DNA of 64,000 nt from Desulfarculales bacterium UBA696 (GTDB taxonomy: Bacteria > Desulfobacterota > Syntrophobacteria > Syntrophobacterales > Syntrophobacteraceae), in NCBI GenBank assembly GCA_002298995.1, contig DBMO01000072.1, forward strand, positions 124,001 to 188,000. The letters are read 5' to 3'. Within the stretch, counting starts at the first letter, position 1, and each line of letters opens with the position of its first letter. A program made the translations under genes and the position numbers. Of the stretch, positions 42,167-51,342 are shown piece by piece. Under the pieces are notes generated by a model. That model was not told where the DNA came from. It was given only the letters and a program-made list of their open reading frames with translations, and searched no databases.

Positions 42167-43120
42167 ATGGCTGTGTATGGAATGAAGGTTTTCGCCGGCA
42201 ACAGCAATCCGGTGCTGTCCAACAAAATCTGCGATATTTTGGAGATCCCTCTTGGCAAGGCCCTTGTGGGTAGGTTCAGCGACGGTGAAATCAGGGTCGA
42301 AATCAATGAAAATGTTCGCGGGGCCGATGTCTTTGTAATCCAGAGCGGGGCCGTCCCTGTAAACGACCACCTGATGGAACTGCTGGTGATGATCGACGCT
42401 TTCAAGCGAGCCTCCGCACGCAGGATAACGGCTGTCATGCCCTACTACTGCTATGCTCGCCAGGACCGCAAAAACAAACCTCGCGTTCCAATCACCGCCC
42501 GCCTCGTAGCGGACCTCATCACTCGTGTCGGCGCGCACCGGACTGTAACCATGGACCTGCACGCCGGCCAGATACAGGGGTTTTTCGATGTGCCGGTCGA
42601 TAATCTCTATGCATCACCCATTTTGCTTCCCTATATCAAGGAGCATTTCGGCAGGGATATAGTAATCGTGTCGCCGGATGCAGGGGGCGTCCCACGCGCC
42701 CGTGCCTATGCGAAGCTCCTCAAATCGGGGCTGGCCATGATCGACAAGCGCCGCGCGGAACCTAACCAGGCGGAAGCGCTGAACATCATCGGCGAGGTCG
42801 AAGGCAAATCCGCAATCATACTCGATGACATGGTGGATACTGCCGGAACGCTTGTCGAGGCAACAAAAGTGTTGCTCGACAAAGGAGCGACTTCGGTTTG
42901 TTGTTGCGTTACCCATGCGATACTGTCCGGGCCCGCTATCGAGCGAATCGAAAAGAGCAGCCTGAGCAAACTGATTGTAACAGACACCCTCCCTATGCGG
43001 CCCGAGGCCGCCCAGTGTTCGAAAATTAAATGCGTCTCCTCCGCAAAGCTTTTCGCGGCCGCGGTAAGAAGCATCCACAATGAGGATTCCATCAGCACTC
43101 TCTTTGAGATCCTGCACTGA
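42167..43120 (+). CDS. prs: Ribose-phosphate pyrophosphokinase
   Basis: A 317-residue enzyme that makes PRPP from ribose 5-phosphate and ATP for purine, pyrimidine, histidine and NAD synthesis. Diagnostic blocks are VGRFSDGEIRVEI near the start, YYCYARQDRKNKPRVPIT (the flexible and regulatory part), VTMDLHAGQIQGFFDVPVD, the catalytic Lys/Arg loop IDKRRAEPN, and the PRPP-binding motif ILDDMVDTAGTL. Length is standard for class I enzymes. GAGGG lies upstream of the ATG. It begins a close-packed rightward run with a purine permease 10 bases downstream. Confidence 0.96.
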   Translation: MAVYGMKVFAGNSNPVLSNKICDILEIPLGKALVGRFSDGEIRVEINENVRGADVFVIQSGAVPVNDHLMELLVMIDAFKRASARRITAVMPYYCYARQDRKNKPRVPITARLVADLITRVGAHRTVTMDLHAGQIQGFFDVPVDNLYASPILLPYIKEHFGRDIVIVSPDAGGVPRARAYAKLLKSGLAMIDKRRAEPNQAEALNIIGEVEGKSAIILDDMVDTAGTLVEATKVLLDKGATSVCCCVTHAILSGPAIERIEKSSLSKLIVTDTLPMRPEAAQCSKIKCVSSAKLFAAAVRSIHNEDSISTLFEILH

Positions 43121-43129
43121 TGCTTCCGA

Positions 43130-44419
43130 ATGGAGCGACCCTCCTATATATACGACATTGATGACAGGCCGCCTATTCGCTATGGCATTATGTACGCCTT
43201 GCAATGGTCGGTCATCATGTTCCCCATCTTTATCACCTCGGCCGCTCTGGTATCCAAGGTCCTTCAGCTTGCGCCGCCCCAGGAGGTGCGCTTCTTTCAG
43301 CTCACACTTCTGGCATCGGGTTTTTTTACCATCGTCCAGTGCCTGTGGGGACACAGGTACCCGGTCATCGACGGCCCTTCCACCGCTCTTCTTTTGACTT
43401 TTCTAATTCTTGCCCCTTACGGCATCCCCGTAATACAGGGAGGAGCGCTCCTGGGATCGTTGCTCCTGATTTTTGCGGTTCTGATCGTGAAGCCCCGGAG
43501 AATAATCCACTTCATGACGCCGAACGTCGTTGGCGTCATTCTGATGCTGATCGCGCTAACTATACTGCCTTATCTCTCAAGGTTGATGTCCGGCGCAACC
43601 GGTGCGGCAGGGGCAAGCGCCGCCAAGTTTCTTACGAGCATCCTGCTGGTGCTTCTTATCGCTACCCTGGGCTACAGGCTGAGAGGCTTTCTAAAGACCA
43701 TATCGATTCTGATCGGAATTCTGATCGGAACAGGAGTGTTTTACGCCATCGAGCTTCCGGAACTGAGAACTCTATATGAAGCTCCATGGCTCTCCCTTCC
43801 CTCGGACTTCATCCCGTCAAGGCCCGAATTGACTCTGCCGGCCGTTGTTGCTTTTGCTGTTTCTTACGTTGCGGTAGTGGTAAACAGTGTCGGGAGCATC
43901 CAGGCAATAGCTAATGTCACCAGCAGGGACCGTCTCGAACGGGCAATTCCCATGGGGCTTTTGATAAACGGCGTTGGAGGAGTTGTTTGCGCTCTCATGG
44001 GAATAATCGGCATCGTCAGCTACTCGCTAAGCCCCGGCGTTGTATTGACCAACCGCGTGGCGAGCAGGTTCGCGGTGGCTTACAGTGGAGTTCTCATAAT
44101 GATAGCGGCTTTCATCCCGCCCTTTGCCGCGCTGCTTGCCATGGTGCCGCCCCCGGTTGTCGGCGCCGCTTTATGCGCCGCGATGGGGGTGCAGATCGGC
44201 GCGGCACTTTCGATAATTTCCAAGGGAGGCATGGAGCAGCGTGACTTTTACGTGGTTGGGCTTCCAGTGCTGCTTGGGACCCTTCTGGGATTTCTGCCCC
44301 AGGGGCTTTTGGGGAGTTTGCCGCAGGTATTGCAAGTATTTGTTGGAAACGGGCTGACCTTCGGGATAATTTCCGTTTTGTTGCTTGAACACGTCCTGAT
44401 GCGAAAAATGCCCGGATAG
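43130..44419 (+). CDS. NCS2-family xanthine/uracil permease
   Basis: A 429-residue integral membrane transporter with about 12-14 hydrophobic segments. Family features seen are the N-terminal YGIMYALQW helix, the HRYPVIDGPSTALL segment, the central VAVVVNSVGSIQAIANVT motif (the usual substrate-site region) and a LLGFLPQGLLGSLPQVLQ stretch near the end. Substrate choice among xanthine, uric acid and uracil cannot be read from the sequence. It starts 10 bases after prs, fitting purine salvage next to PRPP supply, although its ribosome-binding site is weak. Confidence 0.9.
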   Translation: MERPSYIYDIDDRPPIRYGIMYALQWSVIMFPIFITSAALVSKVLQLAPPQEVRFFQLTLLASGFFTIVQCLWGHRYPVIDGPSTALLLTFLILAPYGIPVIQGGALLGSLLLIFAVLIVKPRRIIHFMTPNVVGVILMLIALTILPYLSRLMSGATGAAGASAAKFLTSILLVLLIATLGYRLRGFLKTISILIGILIGTGVFYAIELPELRTLYEAPWLSLPSDFIPSRPELTLPAVVAFAVSYVAVVVNSVGSIQAIANVTSRDRLERAIPMGLLINGVGGVVCALMGIIGIVSYSLSPGVVLTNRVASRFAVAYSGVLIMIAAFIPPFAALLAMVPPPVVGAALCAAMGVQIGAALSIISKGGMEQRDFYVVGLPVLLGTLLGFLPQGLLGSLPQVLQVFVGNGLTFGIISVLLLEHVLMRKMPG

Positions 44420-44430
44420 GGTTTTTGGGA

Positions 44431-44438
44431 AAGGAGGG
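44431..44438 (+). promoter_or_regulatory. Ribosome-binding site deciding the NUDIX TTG start
   Basis: AAGGAGGG, three bases before TTG 44442, the only plausible start in this frame. Confidence 0.7.
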
Positions 44439-44441
44439 ACT

Positions 44442-44894
44442 TTGAGCACCGGATCGATCAAGTGCCACAAGTGCGGGGCCGACGTAAAGGTTTACCAAAA
44501 CCCCCTTCTCACTGTGGATGCAATTATAGAAATCGCGGGGCAGGGGATAGTTCTTATTGAACGCAAAAATTTTCCTCCCGGTTGGGCGCTCCCCGGGGGG
44601 TTCGTCGATTACGGAGAAACCCTTGAAGCCGCCGTGCTGAGAGAGGCCAGGGAAGAGACGGGGATTGACATCATCGATCTCCAGCAATTCCACGCCTATT
44701 CGGACCCTGACAGGGACCCGAGACACCACACGGTAAGCGTTGTTTTCACCGGAAAAGGAAAGGGTACTCCGCGGGCCGCCGATGATGCCGAGGACATCGG
44801 AATATTCCCGCTTGACGCCCTGCCTGATAATTTAGCTTTTGACCACGCTCGCATTTTATCTGACTATTCCGAATACTTGCTGGGCCGGCTATAA
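44442..44894 (+). CDS. NUDIX hydrolase with short N-terminal CxxC
   Basis: A 150-residue nucleotide-diphosphate hydrolase. The NUDIX box is complete: GGFVDYGETLEAAVL followed by REAREETGI, matching GX5EX7REUXEEXGU. An N-terminal CHKCG suggests half of a small zinc-binding site, as in some ADP-ribose or nucleotide-sugar hydrolases. Other family points are ERKNFPPGWALPGG and HHTVSVVFTGKGKG. The specific substrate is unknown, and ADP-ribose-like compounds are the best guess. It lies 22 bases after the permease, so is probably in the prs transcript. Confidence 0.92.
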   Translation: MSTGSIKCHKCGADVKVYQNPLLTVDAIIEIAGQGIVLIERKNFPPGWALPGGFVDYGETLEAAVLREAREETGIDIIDLQQFHAYSDPDRDPRHHTVSVVFTGKGKGTPRAADDAEDIGIFPLDALPDNLAFDHARILSDYSEYLLGRL

Positions 44895-44938
44895 TTGATC
44901 CTCCAGCCAATGGAATAACTTTAAACCCGGTACAGACG

Positions 44939-45769
44939 ATGAAAAGTCCCGATTACCCCGATGTATCCGCTTCTTCCGAACAGGTCTCCGCCGCATCTGT
45001 TGGCGTATATGACAGGGACGGTCTCAGGAACGATGAGACCCAGTGGGTGATCAGGGAAAAGCCGGTTACGCTCTACCTTAATGGGCGCGAAGTCGTTACG
45101 CTCCTGTGCGCAGGCCATCATCTCGATGAGCTTGCCGCGGGATTTTTCTACTCTGAGGGTTTCATCTCGGCACCCGATGAAATTGAAAAAGTTGAAATAG
45201 ACGAGACTGCGGGCAGGGTGGAAATAACGGCCGGGGGCAAATCCGAGATTACAGAGCGCTTATGGCAGAAGCGAACCATATCATCCGGATGCGGAAAGGG
45301 ATCTCTTTTTTATTACGCTCTCGATGCGCTGCTTAGCCGTCCGGTGGAAAGCAAATTTCGCGTCTCGCCTCGCCACGTGCTGGATCGGGTCGAGGACCTC
45401 AACCGCCTGAGTGAAACCTACCGCCGCACTCACGGGGTCCATAATACGGCGCTAGCTTCGGCGGAAGACATAATTTTGTTCAGGGATGACATCGGGCGCC
45501 ACAATGCAGTGGATATGATTGTCGGGCATGTTTTCCTAAATGGTATCTCCCTTGACGACAAGATGCTGATAACTACCGGACGGCTTACCTCCGAGATGTT
45601 GATAAAGGCTGCCAAAGTGAATATCCCAGTCCTGGTCAGCCGCAACACGGCGACAAGCCTTGCCGTCGAGCTTGCCGGTTCGCTTGGGGTGACCATGATA
45701 GGCTATGCGAGGGCTGGAAAGTTTACCGTCTATAGCGGTAGGGAACGAATAGATGCCGGTTTATCTTGA
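44939..45769 (+). CDS. fdhD: Formate dehydrogenase accessory sulfurtransferase FdhD
   Basis: A 276-residue protein that passes sulfur from a cysteine desulfurase to the molybdenum or tungsten cofactor before its insertion in formate dehydrogenase. Landmarks are REKPVTLYLNGREV, HHLDELAAGFFYSEGFI, TISSGCGKGS with the sulfur-carrying Cys118, ILFRDDIGRHNAVDMIVG and the C-terminal IGYARAGKFTVYSG. The second cysteine of the E. coli CxxC motif is a glycine here, leaving the single essential one. It overlaps the next gene, a cysteine desulfurase, by 17 bases, a direct sign that donor and carrier work together. Confidence 0.95.
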   Translation: MKSPDYPDVSASSEQVSAASVGVYDRDGLRNDETQWVIREKPVTLYLNGREVVTLLCAGHHLDELAAGFFYSEGFISAPDEIEKVEIDETAGRVEITAGGKSEITERLWQKRTISSGCGKGSLFYYALDALLSRPVESKFRVSPRHVLDRVEDLNRLSETYRRTHGVHNTALASAEDIILFRDDIGRHNAVDMIVGHVFLNGISLDDKMLITTGRLTSEMLIKAAKVNIPVLVSRNTATSLAVELAGSLGVTMIGYARAGKFTVYSGRERIDAGLS

Positions 45770-46898
45770 TAACGCAGCAACGAGCTTTCCCAAGCCGCCG
45801 GGTGTCGCCGAGGCTGTAACCACCGCTATCGGAACTATTGGAGGGTCCCCTGGCAGGGGTGCTCACCGGCATGCGCGCCAAGCCATGTCGATAATGAAGG
45901 AATGCAGGGCAAAGGCCGCCCTCGTGCTGGGCGTATCCGATCCTGACAGGGTGATATTTACAGGTAACGCCACCGAGAGCCTGAACGTCGTGCTCAAAGG
46001 ATTTTTGCGCCCCGGGGATCGGGTGGTAATCTCCGGCATGGAACACAATTCCGTTGTCCGCCCCCTTCAGAGGATTTCCGCCCAGGGTGTTGCATACGTG
46101 ATAAGTCCCCGGGGGAGCTGTGAAGAGATCGACATGGCGGCCTTCGAGACCATGGTGGCAACAAAGCCTCGGCTTGCAGTCATGGTGCACGCATCAAACG
46201 TCAATGGGGCCCTGATGCCGGTGGACAGGGCGGCTGAAATCTGCGCCCGTCATGGCGTGCCGCTGCTCCTGGATGCCGCCCAGAGTGCGGGGGTGCAGCC
46301 TATTTTGGCTGAAGCAAGGGGACTGGGCATGGTTGCCTGCTCGGGGCACAAGTCTCTTCTCGGGCCCGCCGGCGTTGGATTGCTCTATGTCAGGCCGGAT
46401 CTTGAAGTCTCACAGCTAATGGAGGGAGGTACCGGCAGCCGCTCGGAGGATTTCAATCAGCCTGAGTTTTGCCCCGACCGATACGAGAGCGGCACCCCGA
46501 ATCTCCCGGGTTTGGCCGGGCTTTCCGCCGGGATTGACTTTATACTGAGAGAGGGACTAGAGCGCATCAGGGAGCACGAACTCGGGCTTGCGACCATCCT
46601 GGAAAATAAGTTATCCGAAATCAGCGGCGTAAAAGTGCTCTCGCCTGGCGTACGCGGTATAGGGACGATCTCCTTTGTCGCCGGCTCCATGAATGCGGCG
46701 GATATCGGCTTCATCCTCGATGAGGCTTTCGAAATTGCGGTAAGAGCAGGACTGCACTGCGCGCCCCTGGCCCACAGGACGCTTGGAACCTTCCCGGAAG
46801 GCACCGTAAGGGTTTCGCCGGGGTATTCGACCACTGAGGAAGAAATCGAATATTTTCTGAAATCCCTGCGGTCGATCCTCGACAAAGGCCGTCGCTAA
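45753..46898 (+). CDS. Class V cysteine desulfurase / selenocysteine lyase-like protein
   Basis: A 381-residue PLP enzyme that removes sulfur (or selenium) from cysteine (or selenocysteine). It has VYLDNAATSFPKP at the start, EHNS and HASNVNGAL in the cofactor domain, the Schiff-base Lys200 in SGHKSLLGPAGVG, the sulfur-carrying Cys336 in RAGLHCAPLAHR, and RVSPGYSTTEEEIEY near the end. It belongs to the cysteine desulfurase family often found outside isc/suf operons. The 17-base overlap with fdhD argues that it supplies FdhD. Because SelB is also encoded nearby, use of selenocysteine is an alternative. Confidence 0.92.
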   Translation: MPVYLDNAATSFPKPPGVAEAVTTAIGTIGGSPGRGAHRHARQAMSIMKECRAKAALVLGVSDPDRVIFTGNATESLNVVLKGFLRPGDRVVISGMEHNSVVRPLQRISAQGVAYVISPRGSCEEIDMAAFETMVATKPRLAVMVHASNVNGALMPVDRAAEICARHGVPLLLDAAQSAGVQPILAEARGLGMVACSGHKSLLGPAGVGLLYVRPDLEVSQLMEGGTGSRSEDFNQPEFCPDRYESGTPNLPGLAGLSAGIDFILREGLERIREHELGLATILENKLSEISGVKVLSPGVRGIGTISFVAGSMNAADIGFILDEAFEIAVRAGLHCAPLAHRTLGTFPEGTVRVSPGYSTTEEEIEYFLKSLRSILDKGRR

Positions 46899-46968
46899 TG
46901 ATTCGTCCCGGCGGGTTTCGATCGAAAATTGAGGCAGAGGCCGTGCACATATCTAAATCGAGGTGTGT

Positions 46969-47436
46969 ATGATACGGAAGGCAAAAATAGCGGACGTCGT
47001 GGAAATCCAGGCATTGCTGCGCGATTTTGCCAATGAAGGAAAGCTCCTGGCGCGTTCGCTTAACGAACTCTATACCTGTCTTCGCGACAGTCATGTATTC
47101 GTGGATCAGGAAACGGGGCGCTTGGTCGGTTGCTGCAGTCTGCACATAGTGTGGGACAATCTTGCAGAGATCCGCTCACTTGCGGTGCTGGATTCGCACC
47201 ACCGGCGCGGGATCGGCAGAAAGCTCGTACAGGCCTGTATTGAGGAGGCAACCGAGCTTGGGATTGGTAAAATCTTTACTTTAACCTACGAAATTGGCTT
47301 CTTCGAACGCCTCGGATTCCACCTGGTCGACAAGAATATGTTCCCACACAAAGTCTGGGTTGATTGTCTGAACTGCCCGAAATTCCCCAACTGCGACGAA
47401 TCCGCTCTCGTTCTGGACCTGCCAGGCAGCGCGTAG
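46969..47436 (+). CDS. GNAT N-acetyltransferase, short-form N-acetylglutamate synthase
   Basis: A 155-residue GNAT protein resembling the short N-acetylglutamate synthases (ArgA acetyltransferase domain without the kinase-like half) of deltaproteobacteria. The acetyl-CoA loop is HHRRGIGRKLVQACI. VGCCSLHIVWDNLAEIRSLAV and FFERLGFHLVDKNMFPHKVW are typical of this subgroup, as is the C-terminal DCLNCPKFPNC cysteine cluster. It would catalyse the first step of arginine synthesis, with argJ, argB and argD found later in the window. The ATG at 46969 is preferred over a GTG at 46963, with GAGG just upstream. Confidence 0.88.
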   Translation: MIRKAKIADVVEIQALLRDFANEGKLLARSLNELYTCLRDSHVFVDQETGRLVGCCSLHIVWDNLAEIRSLAVLDSHHRRGIGRKLVQACIEEATELGIGKIFTLTYEIGFFERLGFHLVDKNMFPHKVWVDCLNCPKFPNCDESALVLDLPGSA

Positions 47437-47642
47437 CCTCCTATCTCCATTTCGCCATGGAATTTAGGGTGGGCACGATAAACGCCTGCCTACGCTACAT
47501 TTAATTCGCCAAATCCCTCTATTGCTAAATGCGGGAATTCCTCAATTCGAAGCAATGATTATCTTGCGCTCATAAGTATTTCTTCTTTGTCAAGTCATTA
47601 GAGTCGCACACAAAGAAGTATTGCAGTAAAAGGGGTGGCGAA

Positions 47643-48605
47643 ATGCTTAACAATATTTACGACCTCATCATAATTGGTGGCGGACCGGCGGGGCTTTCCG
47701 CCGGCCTTCATGCCAGACGGGCTGCCCTTAAGACGGTACTTATTGAAAAGGGCATTCTCGGAGGACAAGTTGCAATAACCAAAGGAGTTGAAAACTATCT
47801 TGGGATCGAGGAAATAAGCGGGATGGATTTGATCGACAAATTCGCCCGGCATGCGCAATTATACGGGTTGGAATTTGTCCGGAAAGGGGTCACGCGGGTC
47901 GAGCCGGGAATAGACTTCCACTCTGTTTTTTTAGAAGATGGAGAGCTGCTGCGGGCTCATGCCGTGATCCTTGCAACAGGATGCTCGTCTCGCCAACTCG
48001 GAGTTCCGGGCGAGAAGGAATATACCGGAAGAGGGGTATCCTATTGTGCCAGGTGTGACGGGCTATTTTTCAAGGGACAGAAGGTCGTGGTGGTCGGAGG
48101 AGGGGATTCGGCGACGGAGGAGTCCATTTACCTGGCGAAAATTGCAAAAGAGGTAATGGTGGTAAATCTCGACGACTCTTTGCGCGCGTCAAAAATTTTG
48201 CAGGAAAAACTGTTGGCAGAGTGCAACGTCCGGGTGCTTCTAAACACGACCGTGAAGGAGATCCTTGGTGACGGGATGCAGGTCGATTCAGTCGTGCTTA
48301 AAAACGTCGCGACGGGGCGTGAATGGAAAACCTCAGCCGACGGTGTGTTTGTTTTTATAGGCCGAAGTCCCAGCAACAAGCTTGTTCCCGCCGGAATAAG
48401 GATGACTTCGCAGGGTTATGTGCTTGCCGGAAGCGAGAAGCTCGAAACCGACATTCCCGGAATTTACGCCGTGGGTGACTTGAGGCACAAATTCGCGAAC
48501 CAGATTTCAATCGCCGTGGCTGACGGCTGCACAGCTGCCTTGGCGGCCTCACAGTACATAGAAACCAGGGTGCTCAACAGGGCTTGCGTACAGGAAGCCG
48601 CCTGA
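47643..48605 (+). CDS. trxB: Thioredoxin reductase-like flavoprotein
   Basis: A 320-residue FAD disulfide reductase. The FAD motif is IIIGGGPAGLSAGLHA, the redox pair is Cys135 and Cys138 (YCARCDG), the second nucleotide motif is VVGGGDSATEES, and the C-terminal FAD segment is GIYAVGDLRHKFANQISIAVADG. The usual HRRxxxR motif that holds the NADPH phosphate reads NLDDSLR at 175-181, so the donor may be NADH or a non-nicotinamide donor. No thioredoxin gene is adjacent. It is a stand-alone unit between the GNAT gene and secA. Confidence 0.92.
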   Translation: MLNNIYDLIIIGGGPAGLSAGLHARRAALKTVLIEKGILGGQVAITKGVENYLGIEEISGMDLIDKFARHAQLYGLEFVRKGVTRVEPGIDFHSVFLEDGELLRAHAVILATGCSSRQLGVPGEKEYTGRGVSYCARCDGLFFKGQKVVVVGGGDSATEESIYLAKIAKEVMVVNLDDSLRASKILQEKLLAECNVRVLLNTTVKEILGDGMQVDSVVLKNVATGREWKTSADGVFVFIGRSPSNKLVPAGIRMTSQGYVLAGSEKLETDIPGIYAVGDLRHKFANQISIAVADGCTAALAASQYIETRVLNRACVQEAA

Positions 48606-48743
48606 GCGCGCGGACCGGGAGCATATTACGCCCTGGCGGGATTGCAAAATAAGTCGGCATGAAGTATAGGAAGCAGGCTTAGGGTTACAATCCCAGGGAC
48701 CGAACGAATGGAAAATAGAAGATTTTCCGTTATAATAAATCTT

Positions 48744-48763
48744 GGGCACGTCCTCACGTGCCC
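48744..48763 (+). other. Perfect hairpin in the secA leader
   Basis: GGGCACGT (48744-48751) pairs with ACGTGCCC (48756-48763) around a CCTC loop, followed by ATCTTATTGT. It lies 57 bases before the secA start and could be a weak terminator for trxB or a leader element for secA. Confidence 0.55.
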
Positions 48764-48819
48764 ATCTTATTGTGGACAAATCTTCGAAATTTTTTCTGCT
48801 GGAAGGAATTCAGATATCA

Positions 48820-51342
48820 ATGATAGGCGATGTGCTGAAAAAAGTATTCGGAAGCCATAACGAGCGCACTCTCAAGAAGATCGCGCCCGTGGTTGACGAA
48901 ATAAGCAATTTTGAGCCGGCGATTCGCGCGCTTTCAGACGATCAATTAAGGGGTAAAACCGCGGAATTCAGGCAGCGTCTGGCAAATGGCGAGGAGCTTG
49001 ACGATCTGCTGCCCGAGGCCTTTGCGGTTGTGCGCGAAGCATCCGCCCGCACTCTAGGAATGCGGCCATTCGACGTTCAGATGATAGGCGGTATCGTTTT
49101 GCACCAGGGCCAGATAGCGGAAATGAAAACCGGCGAAGGCAAAACCCTGGTCGCGACCATGCCGATCTATTTGAACGCCCTCACAGGCAAGGGCGTGCAC
49201 CTGGTAACGGTAAACGACTACCTTGCCCGGCGCGACAGTGAATGGATGGGGCAGATATACAAGTTTTTGGGACTAACCGTGGGCTGCATCGTTCACGGTC
49301 TTGATGACCGCCAGAGGCAGCAGGAGTACGGAGCTGATATAACCTACGGGACCAACAACGAGTTCGGGTTCGATTATCTGCGAGACAATATGAAGTTTCG
49401 CCTCGAAGAGCTTGCTCAAAGAGACCTCAATTTTGCGATAGTTGACGAGGTGGACAGCATTTTGATTGATGAGGCGCGAACTCCGCTGATTATCTCGGGG
49501 CCGGCCGAGAAGTCAACCGAGCTTTACTTCCGCGTGAACAGGATTATCCCTCAGCTTAACGCCGCGGCCCATTATACTAGCGAGGAGAAGACCAGGACGG
49601 TTGCACTAAACGAGGAGGGCGTTGCAAAAGTCGAGCGCCTCCTGGGGGTCGAAAATCTCTATGATCCCCGCAACATGACGATAAACCATCACGTACAGCA
49701 GGCCCTTCGCGCCCATGTGCTGTTTAAGCGCGACGTGGACTACATCGTCAAGGACGGCCAGGTAATCATAGTCGATGAGTTCACGGGCAGGCTGATGCCG
49801 GGCAGGCGCTACAGCGAGGGTCTGCATCAGGCGCTCGAGGCAAAAGAGGGGGTTAAAGTTGAAAACGAGAACCAGACCCTGGCCTCGATAACATTCCAGA
49901 ACTATTTCAGGATGTACGACAAGCTGGCCGGCATGACCGGTACAGCCGAAACCGAGGCGCCTGAATTCCTGAAGATCTACAAGCTCGAGGTGGTGGTAAT
50001 TCCAACGCATCGAAAGATGATCCGGTCAGACTTTCCTGATTGCATCTACAGGACGGAGCAGGAAAAATTCCGGGCCGTGGCGAATGAGATAAAGGAACTC
50101 TACCAGCACAAAAGGCCGGTCCTTGTCGGCACGATCAGCATAGCCAAATCCGAGAAATTGAGCGATATGCTGAAACGCTCCGGGGTGCCGCACCAGGTGC
50201 TCAACGCCAAACATCATGAAAAAGAGGCCGAAATCGTATCGATGGCGGGGCAGCCCGGAACGGTCACCATTTCCACCAACATGGCCGGCCGCGGTACCGA
50301 TATCGTGCTTGGGCCGGGCGTTGTGGATCTTGGAGGGCTTCACATCATCGGCACCGAACGCCACGAATCGAGGCGCATCGATAATCAGCTGCGCGGTCGT
50401 TCCGGCCGCCAGGGTGACCCCGGATCCTCGCGTTTCTATCTCTCGCTCGAAGACGACCTAATGCGGATTTTTGCCGCCGACAGGCTCTCGGGTCTTATGC
50501 AGCGGATCGGCATGGCCGAAGACGAGCCTATCGAGCATCGAATCATCAGCAAGGCGATCGAGAACGCGCAGACCCGCGTCGAGGCGCATAACTTCAGCAT
50601 CCGAAAGCAGATCCTCGAATACGATGACGTAATGAACCAGCAGCGCGAGGTTATCTACCGACAGCGCCGCGAGGCCCTGTCGGGTGGGGATCTCAAGCCG
50701 GCAATTTCCGACATGATCGAGGATCTCCTCGATTACATCGTCGACGATAACGCGCCTGAAAAGACTTACGCAGAGGACTGGAACTTAGAGCAGCTCAACG
50801 TGGAACTCGCCAAGACGTTCGGAATCCAGCAAAAGGTTACGGTGGAATCCCTGGAGGAAATGAACCGTGAGGAGTTCCGGGAGGAGTTGTCAAAGCTTGC
50901 AAACGAGCGCTATGAAGCCAGGGAGGCTGAATTCGGCGAGCCGATCATGCGCGACCTGGAAAATTATATCCTTCTGCAGACGGTGGATTCATTCTGGAAG
51001 GATCACCTGCTGAACATGGACTACCTCAAGGAGGGCATCGGGCTTCGCGGCTACGGCCAGCAGGACCCGCTTGTCGCCTACAAGAGGGAAGGCCATGAAA
51101 TGTTCCAGCAGATGATCGACCGCATCAAGGAAGAAACGGTTCGCATGCTGTATCACATTCAGATCCAGCGCGAGGACCAGGTGCAGGAGATGCGCCGGGA
51201 GCAGGAAGACCAGCCAATGTTTTTTGGGCCGCCGGAGGGCGCTCCCAAGCAAAAAGCGGTAAAAAAAGATGGGAAGGTCGGCAGAAATGATCCCTGTCCA
51301 TGCGGAAGCGGGAAAAAATTCAAGAAGTGTCATGGTCAGTAG
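48820..51342 (+). CDS. secA: Preprotein translocase ATPase SecA
   Basis: An 840-residue motor that pushes unfolded precursors through SecYEG. Walker A lies in MKTGEGKTL. The DEAD-like DEVDSILIDEARTPLIISG, the cross-linking domain, TNMAGRGTDIVLG (the second helicase motif set), QLRGRSGRQGDPGSSRF and the C-terminal zinc tail CPCGSGKKFKKCHG (SecB- and lipid-binding) are all present. The ATG at 48820 (MIGDVLKKVFGS) is favoured, with AAGGAA upstream. The frame from 48742 includes the leader hairpin. The stop overlaps argJ by 11 bases, an unusual pairing of secretion and arginine genes. Confidence 0.97.
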   Translation: MIGDVLKKVFGSHNERTLKKIAPVVDEISNFEPAIRALSDDQLRGKTAEFRQRLANGEELDDLLPEAFAVVREASARTLGMRPFDVQMIGGIVLHQGQIAEMKTGEGKTLVATMPIYLNALTGKGVHLVTVNDYLARRDSEWMGQIYKFLGLTVGCIVHGLDDRQRQQEYGADITYGTNNEFGFDYLRDNMKFRLEELAQRDLNFAIVDEVDSILIDEARTPLIISGPAEKSTELYFRVNRIIPQLNAAAHYTSEEKTRTVALNEEGVAKVERLLGVENLYDPRNMTINHHVQQALRAHVLFKRDVDYIVKDGQVIIVDEFTGRLMPGRRYSEGLHQALEAKEGVKVENENQTLASITFQNYFRMYDKLAGMTGTAETEAPEFLKIYKLEVVVIPTHRKMIRSDFPDCIYRTEQEKFRAVANEIKELYQHKRPVLVGTISIAKSEKLSDMLKRSGVPHQVLNAKHHEKEAEIVSMAGQPGTVTISTNMAGRGTDIVLGPGVVDLGGLHIIGTERHESRRIDNQLRGRSGRQGDPGSSRFYLSLEDDLMRIFAADRLSGLMQRIGMAEDEPIEHRIISKAIENAQTRVEAHNFSIRKQILEYDDVMNQQREVIYRQRREALSGGDLKPAISDMIEDLLDYIVDDNAPEKTYAEDWNLEQLNVELAKTFGIQQKVTVESLEEMNREEFREELSKLANERYEAREAEFGEPIMRDLENYILLQTVDSFWKDHLLNMDYLKEGIGLRGYGQQDPLVAYKREGHEMFQQMIDRIKEETVRMLYHIQIQREDQVQEMRREQEDQPMFFGPPEGAPKQKAVKKDGKVGRNDPCPCGSGKKFKKCHGQ

